Part shown: positions 56,144-64,000 of the stretch, in pieces | How the letters are laid out: each line of letters starts with the position of its first letter | Numbering within the stretch: position 1 is the first letter of the stretch | Source of the DNA: Theristus sp. LFF4_11 | Lineage: Eukaryota > Nematoda > Chromadorea > Monhysterida > Xyalidae | Direction: 5' to 3' | DNA length: 64,000 nt | Assembly (NCBI GenBank): GCA_030248135.1 | Contig: JASANC010005472.1 | Location: forward strand, 45,857 to 109,856 | Translations under genes and position numbers: made by a program | Notes under the pieces: generated by a model | The model's input: only the letters and a program-made list of their open reading frames with translations | Told to the model about the DNA's origin: nothing | Database searches by the model: none

Positions 56144-59100
56144 ATGACGAGCGATACCGAGAGTGATCCGGCTGGCATGGCGTTGGCAGCTGGCGATTAT
56201 GCGCTGTTTGAACGTTCGGTCGTTGAGTTCTTTGCTTCGATCACCGACACACGGCAGCGGGAAATGATCCACCAACAATTGCTGGCCGTCCGAAACTCAC
56301 CGCACATCTGGCGGTTTGCGTTACAGGCGCTGGACAGCTCGAAACCGGCGGTGGTGCAGCTGTTTGCGGTGCAGTGCTTGCACGCGAAGATCATGGCGTC
56401 GTGGGAGGAATATGGAACCGACGAGAACAATGTAAGTGTGTGTGTATGTCGTCGTGGGTGTGTAAAGGCAGATGTGTGTGTCGTGTGTTGGTGTGTAGGA
56501 AGAGATTCAATGGTTTGTTCAAATATTACGATTTTTACTTTTTTTATTTGATCGCCGTCGCGATACAGCGTCACGTATGGCTTGAAAGTTTTTGCATTCC
56601 AAAATTGTGTGTGTTTCAAATTGCAAACGACAACCGTGTCGTCCACTCCAACTTCGCCTCGTCTTTCCGGCCGTCGTCAGATCAACGAGCTGCGTGCGCT
56701 GTTGCTGCACAAAGTCGAGTGCGTCCACGGGCAGTACGCGGCGGCGACGCTGCGTCACCTGCGAGCGGCACTGGCGGCGTTCATGCTGCAGACGCTGCCG
56801 GACGTTTGGGAGCAACCGATCGCTGATTGCGTCACGCGGTGGCATCACGCTGCTGCTGTGTCCGCCGACGAGTGCGACTGCATTCTGTACGACGTGCTTG
56901 CCGAGCTGCCGGCGCAGTTCAGGTTGGTGGACTAATTCATTCAGTTGTTGTATTGTTTTTGGTTCTGCGACTCGTTTGCATCTGCAGATGTGGAAAGGTA
57001 GTCACTTTTATGCTTGATGCGGTAATCACAGTGTGGTGACTGAACCGTATCTCAGTGACACGACGGGTCTCACTTCACCAATTCTGAATTGAGACTGCTT
57101 TTATCTCCATGCGTGCGAATTGAGTCGCAGAACCAAAATGGAAGACAACAGTCGGTGTGCGTCACCCAATTCTTCACCAACCCTGTCATTGTTTCAGTCG
57201 TCTGCATGTCGGTGTCGAGCGTCGTGCTAACATTCGAAGCTGTGTCGAGGCGAACATTGCGCTAATTTCGCAATCGATCACGGAGTCGTTGCAACGAAAC
57301 GGCGTATCGGACGCTGTGCTACGCTCGGCGATGCGCTGCGTCAAGGCGTTTCAGACGTCGACGTTCGTGAACGCAACGAGCGCACATGAATGGACCGCCA
57401 TGCTCACTGTGTGCTTGCAACTCGCTGCCAGTCGACATGCGTTCGTCCATTGTTGACTTGCTTGATTCGGTTGCCATGGTTTATTGCAACAGGAAACTTG
57501 TGTGATAATGTGATTCAAAACGTCAGTTTTCAGGAAGAAAACCAACCAACCAAGAACCAACCTTTTCAGCTGTGTCGCAGATCTGAGTGACTTGCTGAAC
57601 GAGGTCGCCGGTCATGTCGGCTTGCACTGCGCGCAGCTGACACAAAGCATTGTCTGCGTCATCAGTGAACTGCTCTCGAGTGTTGTCGTGAATCAGGCGA
57701 TACAGGCCGAGGACTACGCGGACGATGTCGCGTTCAGCGTCGTTGAGGCCGCTAGTGCCTTCGTACAGGAACAGGGTTGCGTTCTGTTCGCCAAACTGCA
57801 CGAGCAACGGGATGTGCACGCTTGGTGGGTGGTTCTTGTCGATTGTTTACTGCAGTTTTTTGTGTTCTCATGTATTCACTTTTTGGATTTCAATGGTGCA
57901 ACGTTTTTAAAAATTTACAGCAAGAAATTCAAATGTTACAAATTGCAGGAACATCATTGCATGCCTACTTCGGGTCACCACACTGCCATGTCGCTATCCA
58001 CTCGACGAAGAATGGAGTGTTGAGACGTTGCCCGTTTGGCCAGCGCTCGAGGACGCGTTGTCTGGCTACGCCACAAAGCACAGCAAAGCCGTCACGGCAC
58101 TTAATGAGCAGTTTGTGCCCGTTTACGAACAATTGCTCGCTGCACTGATCGCGAAATGCACGCTGCCCAGGCCGCATGAACGCAGTCGATGGACGGCTGA
58201 AGATCGGGAGTTGTTGCTGAAGTTAGTTGACAGCGCTGTGACGCAGCTGGTCGTGTTAACGAAACATGCCGAAGAAATATAACGAGGGGAGTCAAGTGGC
58301 GCGTGTCTCCGTCGGCAGCTGAGCTCCTTGGTGTCATCGCAGCAGGTGCTGCCTCACAACGGCGCTAAACGCGTGTACCATTTGTCGCGGAGCTCGCAGG
58401 AAAAGGAGCCAGACAAACTGCCAATCAGGTTTTCGTACAACGCCCAGCTGCTATGAGTTTACAACACTCGCCAGCCGCAAAACAACAACAAGAAAATAAA
58501 CGATCGATTCGTGAATTGATGAGTTTCTTGAAAAAATAACAGTACGTTGCATTGCTGCATCACACATGTGTACGGTATCGATTGTTCAACAGTAACTTGT
58601 CAGGCAAAAAAAGATGATGGTGACAGGAGGCATGCTGCTATACACGCCACATTATTGATCTTTTCCGTTCAACGTGCAGATACCGCGAGTGCGCCTCGCA
58701 AGTGTACGTCAGCTGTTACACGGTGCTTGGTGACGCCGCTGTTGATGCGTTGTGCCACCGAGCGCTCACCGTTTGCCAGTCACCATCAACCGTTGACTAC
58801 GATCACCTGGAATCGGTCATGTTTGCGTTTGAGGCGTTTGCCGATCTGATCGGCCACGAATGCGCCGGTGTGCGCTCGTTGATGTGCGACGTGCTGCAGC
58901 CGTTTGCGACTGGCGCTCTGGTGGTTAATCAGGGTCGGTTCGTTGGGTTGGCACTTCGGATGGATGCCGTTTCTTGGTGTTGGCTTTTCATGACAAAACA
59001 AAACCTCAGCCACAATTCAATTGTATTGTGATGTTTGTGTGACAGATCAGCGCTCCTCAATCAAGTGCGAAACGTTGGCAATTTTGAACTTTTTCAAAAT

Positions 59101-61486
59101 TAACATGCTGTACTTGCAGACAATAGTGCTTGCGAGCACCACTTCCAAGCGACCGTGTGCCGATTGATCGATCGTTTGACATCGTTTGTAAGCTTGGTTG
59201 ACGACGTCTCCCAACTGTATCCGATTGCCGTGCGTGCTTGCCTCCGTTTTCTGCCGTCCAGTCCGACAGAAGCAACGTTCGCATTGAAGAATCTGCTTGA
59301 GGAGCGCGTGGCCGAACACACTGAGGTGCTGTGTAGAGTACTAAGTTGTGCTCTGCTCTTATGCTCATATTTTGTGCTTCACGTGTTGAGCGGTTTGGTG
59401 TGCAATTCTGTAGTTCGTAGATTTTCCGATTGAATATTCTGCTTGGAGCTCATTGTAACATGACAATAAGTTCTGATATCTGAATATTGACACACATTTC
59501 AGCCGCTTTGTGCCGACATCTTCCACGTGTGCTATGGGCATTTCCTGGAGTGCTCAGCAACACCCGCCACCTCAACCGACACTGCGGTACAACCGTCCAG
59601 CACCACCGAGCACACCAATGGCCTCCGTGCGCTGCAGTGCGTTGGCTACGCGCTTTCGATTCTGTCCGACCAGCAATCAGTGATGCAACATTTGAACGAC
59701 ATTTTGGCGCCACGTCTTGCGCGACTGCAGAATCTGTGCGACGAACGTGCTGCTGCGACGATCACGAAAACGGAGCTGCTCTTTGAGCTCGATGTTCTGT
59801 CGACTCTGCTCGGCAGCATTCAGCGGCCGAATTCAAGACACGATACGGGTGTGTTCTGCGAATTGGCATCAAAGAACGTTGCATCCGATTTCGCCCCGAG
59901 CTTGTGTGTATTTCCGAAAACGTTTTTTTATTTCAACAGCAGCGACTCCAAGCACTCCCTCGGTTGTGCTGGTCGTCGCACGGCAAAGCCTACCGTTGTT
60001 GTCCAGTCTACTAACGCTGAGTGACTGCGATGCTGAGATTTCGACGAAAGTGTGCGAGTGTCTGCGTCAGACGTTCATTTCGTTGCAAGACTCCGCCGGT
60101 GAACTCCTGCAGTCGATCGTCACTGATCTGCTGTCGCGTATGCTGCTCGCCACCCCTGATGTGTTCAAAGTTGTCAAGCAGGTCGGTGTTGAGGGCTGTT
60201 CGGTCTGCAGTATGTTTGTTTGATCCTGTCACTTTTTTTAAAGAATGTAGAGCTCACGAAAGAACGAACGGAATTGAAGTTCGATATTCAGATAAGGAGA
60301 TTCGAATGATGTGATTAAAATTTTAATTAAACCCGATATATTCGTTCTTCTTAGTGCAGTTTTGTATGCTCTGTATTCTGTAAAAAAGTGACAGGTGTCA
60401 GTTGTTTGTCCAGTGTCATGGTTTTGGAATGCAGAGAACCACCATACAAATTGGTTGATTTGCTCATGATTGATACGTACAATGAAAAAAGGTTCATCTC
60501 GGCCCTCTCAACTTCCGCGATCTTGCGTTGTGCTTCAGATTTTCATCTACTACGCGCACGACGCAGCACACATGCCGCTGCTGTCACAGTCGATTCAAGC
60601 ATGGACTGCAACGATCATGAGTCGAGTGGAACGCGAGCTGACGGAGCGAACGAGTGCAACTGTGAACTGTGCACTCGTCAGTGACGACGTTCTCGAGAGC
60701 TACTGGTCGTTTGCACTGCATCTACCGCGCAAACATTGGCCGTTCATTGCCGCGCAGCCGGGATTCGCGTGTTTCAACGTGGTCGTGCACGCTGCAACGC
60801 TCACACTCGCGCATAATGCTGATCGACAGGTTAGACACAGACTTCCAGTTTTGCAGTTTTCATCGGAAGTTCCGCTACATTTTCTATCATAATAATTCAT
60901 CTATTGTTTCTCTCACAGGTGACGAAGCTGGTCGCCGGTTTCATCGCCGGCTGCTTGGAGAAAGCTGCATCGCAAGCTGACTCGCAGGCAGTGATGGCAG
61001 TTCTGGCCGCACACGCGCACACGCTCGTAGGTGCCGCTTTTATTCGCTCCCTCCACTCACAATGTAGAAAACGGAGAGGTACAATGGAGTCATTTGATTC
61101 GCTCGTGTGTTTCCAGCCAGCTGCTTTTCACGCTGAATAGTCGTGCATCAACAGCCAGCGTTAGGCAACTGAAAGAAAACGGTGTTTTTGCGAAAGCAGT
61201 GCATTTTGGTAGTCAACCGATGCTTTTCCAGGTGCAACAGTGCTGCCATCGAGTGTACCACGAAGAGGTCGCGAACGACGTCGTCGATGGCGTCGCCGAT
61301 GTGTTGTTCTGGTTCACGAAACACTTTCCAGCCGATGTTCGCGCTTGTCTCGCCTCTGAGCTCGACTCGAATCCGTTGCTTGCGTCGATGCTGGCGCAGA
61401 TCGCCAACAAACGAAAGTTCAGAGCGATGGCACGCCACATTAATCTGGCCAGTCGCAGTGCGCAGTCACAACGATCACGGCAGTAG
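56144..61486 (+). CDS. Importin-13-like karyopherin
   Basis: Thirteen exons: 56144-56431, 56681-56922, 57198-57440, 57570-57824, 57949-58221, 58680-58933, 59120-59325, 59503-59848, 59940-60181, 60539-60829, 60919-61030, 61068-61078 and 61232-61486. They give about 1005 residues (human IPO13 has 963). Importin-13 is a Ran-dependent importer and exporter built of HEAT repeats. The N-terminal part has the importin-beta pattern (IWRFALQALDSSKPAVVQLFAVQCLHAKI). Exon joins were set by phase and by similarity along the family, for instance LLKYRECASQVYVSCYTVLG across exons 5-6 and VVDGVADVLFWFTKHF near the end. Exon 12 is an 11-nt microexon after a 37-nt intron, inferred from alignment. Other internal joins are well supported. 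The poly(A) signal is at 61749-61754. Confidence 0.88.
56950..57150. repeat. Intron-associated repeat in importin intron 2
   Basis: It has ggttctgcgactcgtttgca at one end and gcgaattgagtcgcagaacc at the other, giving inverted ends of about 20 bp. The middle has tcacttcaccaattctgaat, as in the TMX2 and right-edge copies. Confidence 0.7.
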
Positions 61487-61903
61487 CGGGCGTAGACGTT
61501 TTGAAAGTTGAAATGTTTGTATATATCATGCTGAGAACGGGTACTGACAAAACATCATGGTAGCTGACGTTGTTGGTTATATTTTTCTAGTCGTTATTTC
61601 TTTTGAGTTTCTATTCATTATCGTTTTTCTGTCCGTTGTTATGCGCGCGTCACGTTTGTTTTACGTCTGTTGTATGTTGAGTTGAATTCTCACTTTCGCT
61701 TCATACTTTTTCATTTCAACGATTTGAAATGTTGCATAACAGTTTTGGAATAAAATTGAAACAATGACAAATGAAGACAACGTTGTGTGGAAATTGTAGT
61801 GCTACATTCCACTTCAGTAGGAAATACTGACTGCTTACTTGCTTTGCTAGCCGGTGAATTGTGAAGTAGCGTAATTCCTGCATGATTTATATGGGCGGTC
61901 AGA
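61487..61903. other. Importin 3' UTR and spacer
   Basis: T-rich 3' UTR with AATAAA at 61749-61754, then about 150 bases before the next gene. Nothing else is seen. Confidence 0.6.
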
Positions 61904-62140
61904 ATGGTTGCCATAAAAACTGGCGATCACGACGCAGCCGGTGGAGGCTTCCATTCGCATCACCACCATCTTCAGCAGCCGCCCACTCGGCGGCCGATGT
62001 GCTTTTGGACACGATTGGACGTGGACAACTGGCTGAGACGGCACGCGCCGGCGCTGCACCGCAAATACGTGCACATGTTCGCTGAGAACGACATCTCCGG
62101 TCAGTTGATGCGGTGCAATGAACTGGACGGACATCGATAG
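61904..62140 (+). CDS. Partial SAM domain, Aveugle/SAMD10-SAMD12 type
   Basis: A His-rich leader is followed by CFWTRLDVDNWLRRHAP and KYVHMFAENDISG, matching the first half of the SAM domain of Drosophila Aveugle and vertebrate SAMD10/12 (WT..DV..WL.RH...Y...F..HDITG). Aveugle links the scaffold CNK to KSR in Ras signalling. Directly after ISG there is a candidate donor, G|GTCAGT at 62099/62100, in phase 1, so the rest of the domain should be in a later exon. I did not find it before the right edge. The frame itself runs to a stop at 62140. It is either the first exon of a gene that continues outside the window or a fragment. Confidence 0.55.
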   Translation: MVAIKTGDHDAAGGGFHSHHHHLQQPPTRRPMCFWTRLDVDNWLRRHAPALHRKYVHMFAENDISGQLMRCNELDGHR

Positions 62141-62224
62141 AGGGAACTGTTGTGTGGTGAGCAGCTCATGTGTGGCACAGTGTTGATTGATGAGTCAGTG
62201 TTTTTTGCAGTAGGTAGCGTCGAG

Positions 62225-62608
62225 CTACCATTCATAAGTGTCGTGGGGCACCATCTTTCGGTAGAACGCCACGATTATGGTTTGTGAAAATTTCTGGTAA
62301 TCCGGCGAAAGACCATATGAACCAATCATTTGCGCCGCATTGCTCACGATGGCCGATAGATCAACCACATTTCCATTTGTCCAGGGCGTGTGCTGGTTGA
62401 CATGAGCAACGCCGGCCTGCTGGAGATCGGTGTTGTGGACGCCGCTGACCGCTGCCTGTTGTTGCGCAATGTGCACAAATGGAGACTGAAGAGTGACTTT
62501 GACGAGTTGAACAGCAGACGATGAGCTTAGCATGCTGCTTTGAGTGTCCAGCTTTAAGAATTCCTGGTGCAACATTTGATTTTTTTCGTGCAGAAACCGT
62601 GCAATTTC
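62225..62608 (-). CDS. Terminal exon of an unidentified gene
   Basis: An acceptor (GGTTCACAG) is followed in phase 0 by 127 codons and a stop. The peptide starts with a coiled-coil-like EIARFLHEKNQMLHQEF, then a Ser/Gln-rich middle, then IVSNAAQMIGSYGLSPDYQK and ends PHDTYEW. Codon use is like that of the real exons nearby. I do not recognise the family. Upstream exons are not seen in the 750 bases before the next minus-strand exon. Confidence 0.5.
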   Translation of the reverse strand, partial: EIARFLHEKNQMLHQEFLKLDTQSSMLSSSSAVQLVKVTLQSPFVHIAQQQAAVSGVHNTDLQQAGVAHVNQHTPWTNGNVVDLSAIVSNAAQMIGSYGLSPDYQKFSQTIIVAFYRKMVPHDTYEW

Positions 62609-63362
62609 CTGTGAACCGAGTCACGATGTTTGTCAGATGCATTTTCTGTGAGCACTGATACTCCTGGTATTTGCTCGGCTTTAATAAATTTCGAGAAAAG
62701 AAGCCAATGTTTTGGACATCAGTTTCATTTGTTTTATTTGGTTCCATTGCTTTGTTTTTCTTTTTTACGTCAGTCTGGTATCGTTAATACTTCCGTTGAC
62801 AGCAGCAATGGTGCGAAAGCATCGCAAAATTGACATCACATCATTTCAGAACAACAGAATGACACTAATACACAATTATCGCCAATTAAAAAACGAATCC
62901 ATTTAAACAGAAACAAAACACCCACAAACATAACATCACATAAATGGAAACTCGCATCAGATTTTGACATATTCTTTGTGGTGTGACGACTGAATGTTTC
63001 TGACATTCCATTAGTCGTAAATCCGGTTCTTTCCAACTCTAACCTCACGTATAAATAACAACAGGAACCAACAACATGTTTTTGAAATCGAAATCAATCC
63101 GAGCACAACAGAACAAAGAGAAACCTGTTTGGAACAAGAAGAAAAGTATCATAGAAGTTTACTGTGAGAAATAATACCCAAACAACGAGAACACAAATTT
63201 TAACTTTCAAAAGAAAAAAAGCACATGAAACAAACAACCAGATGAAACGACTATCCAACACCTAACCCTCGTCACCTGGCATTTTTTAATGGTCGCTAAC
63301 AAAGTCTGCGGAAACAACGAAACAAACTGAAAGAAGCACTTTCTGAATCGCATGCTTGAATC
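62609..63362. other. AT-rich, no exon seen
   Basis: It probably includes the 3' UTR of the minus-strand gene ending at 63363 and/or an intron. No element is recognised. Confidence 0.45.
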
Positions 63363-63446
63363 CTACGCCAACGGCTCTTCGTCAATGATTTCGTCGTCGT
63401 CCAGCGGAGGCTGCTCGTCGTGTTCGCCGATCACGCTGTTGTCGCT
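63363..63446 (-). CDS. Terminal exon of a gene running off the right edge
   Basis: A clean acceptor (CCTGCTCAG) precedes 27 codons and a TAG stop, in phase 0. The tail is strongly acidic, with LDDDEIIDEEPLA at the end. The intron upstream carries a copy of the intron-associated repeat. The remaining exons lie beyond 64000, so the protein cannot be named. Confidence 0.5.
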   Translation of the reverse strand, partial: SDNSVIGEHDEQPPLDDDEIIDEEPLA

Positions 63447-63479
63447 CTGAGCAGGAAATGAAATTCTATTATTATCAGT

Positions 63480-63660
63480 TTTTTTAGAATGCGCGACTCA
63501 ATGCGTGTGTAGACGTCGAAAGGTAGTTTCAGTCTTTATGTGGCAATTCAAATTCAAAATAGCCTAAGTGACACTCGGCCTCGGCCCTATTTTGGGGACT
63601 CGGATCACTTTCAATTTTGAATTCCCGTGTCATGCATGAAACTGATCAGCGATAGCACTG
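63480..63660. repeat. Intron-associated repeat, right-edge copy
   Basis: It contains gcgactcaatgcgtg, tggcaattcaaattcaaaat, cctaagtgacac, ggactcggatcactttcaat and ttttgaattcccgtgtcatg, matching TMX2 intron 2 (3440-3605). It carries the uninterrupted version of the site that the 90-bp MITE entered at 30828. Confidence 0.8.
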
Positions 63661-63824
63661 ACGACCGTGGTGATTACATCCGTATCAGTCGAGTCGCTGA
63701 CATTCTCCACGGATGATCCCCACAGTCAATCACTCCCTCAGCATTCACATATTGCAAAACGCATTCCATCCAATGACTGCGCCAATCCATTCAGCCACTG
63801 TCCATCTGGCGTGCGTTCATTTGC

Positions 63825-63975
63825 GTCCCGTTATTTCCGGCCCACGCATTACCGGCCCAACATTTCCGGCCCACTCATTTCCGGCCCACCCATTACCGGC
63901 CCCGTTCATTTGCGTCCCACGCATTTTTCCGGCCCACTCATTTCCGGCCCACCCATTACCGGCCCAGCCCAATAA
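63825..63975. repeat. Array of ttccggcccac-type units
   Basis: About ten units of 14-16 bp follow the pattern catttccggcccac / cattaccggccca. A higher-order repeat of about 60 bp is visible. It is related to the attccggcccg arrays at 42700-43255. Confidence 0.85.
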
Positions 63976-64000
63976 TTCGCTTCAGTGACTTCAACTACCA

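Noticed and set aside
58300..58456. Frames with IPO13-like look in intron 5 (KWRVSPSAAELLGVIAAG, and a Ser/Gln-rich frame ending at 58456)
   Set aside because: Exon 6 at 58680 fits the family position by position and in phase, so these are kept only as a possible alternative 3' end.

Overview
The window is eukaryotic and metazoan. Its genes are split by GT-AG introns with consistent phases, and they encode conserved animal proteins: TMX2, URM1, V-ATPase subunit E, SGF29, importin-13, aldo-keto reductases and a short SH2-tyrosine kinase. About half of the window is dispersed repeats. A compact SH2-kinase lacking BAR or SH3 parts is typical of the large Fer/Fes-type kinase set of nematodes, so I infer a repeat-rich nematode. 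That is inference, not proof.

Layout. 1-1400: 3' part of a CR1/Jockey-like non-LTR retrotransposon. 2290-2930: foldback repeat with long G/C runs. 3103-5149 (+): TMX2. 5401-11757 (-): a giant secreted disordered protein ending in one thrombospondin type-1 repeat, convergent with TMX2 and with overlapping 3' ends. 12415-13808 and 14530-18530 (-): tandem aldo-keto reductase paralogues with the same five intron positions; intron 1 of the second holds a young 1.73-kb gag-only LTR retrotransposon. 20154-20931 (-): URM1. 21914-24560: a 986-bp TIR element with a nested tRNA-derived SINE, then a 148-149-bp satellite. 25666-31643 (-): V-ATPase subunit E. 32100-37500: inverted repeats full of G/C homopolymers and a GGTCGATCCGGTACC-type minisatellite. 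37651-41817 (+): SGF29, whose first intron is almost entirely a TTA-flanked transposon carrying a 19-bp minisatellite. 42140-47215: a possible 5-kb foldback element.

47624-48311 (+): small zinc-ribbon membrane protein. 48424-49949: hAT transposon with 8-bp target duplication and truncated transposase. 50506-51436 (+): single-pass membrane protein. 52011-54356 (-): SH2-tyrosine kinase. 54640-56050: repeats. 56144-61486 (+): importin-13-like, 13 exons including a proposed 11-nt microexon. 61904-62140 (+): partial SAM domain of Aveugle/SAMD type. 62225-62608 and 63363-63446 (-): terminal exons of genes I cannot name.

The protein genes are mostly unrelated housekeeping functions; there is no operon-like pathway. 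The most unusual material is in the repeats. The gag-only LTR element has a primer-binding region that runs for about 50 nt as the antisense of the 3' half of tRNA-Lys(CUU). A 90-bp TTA-target MITE has its insertion site confirmed by uninterrupted copies of the repeat it entered. One intron-associated repeat family recurs in the introns of six unrelated genes. Exon coordinates were derived by reading splice signals, phases and family similarity by eye; no transcript data were available.
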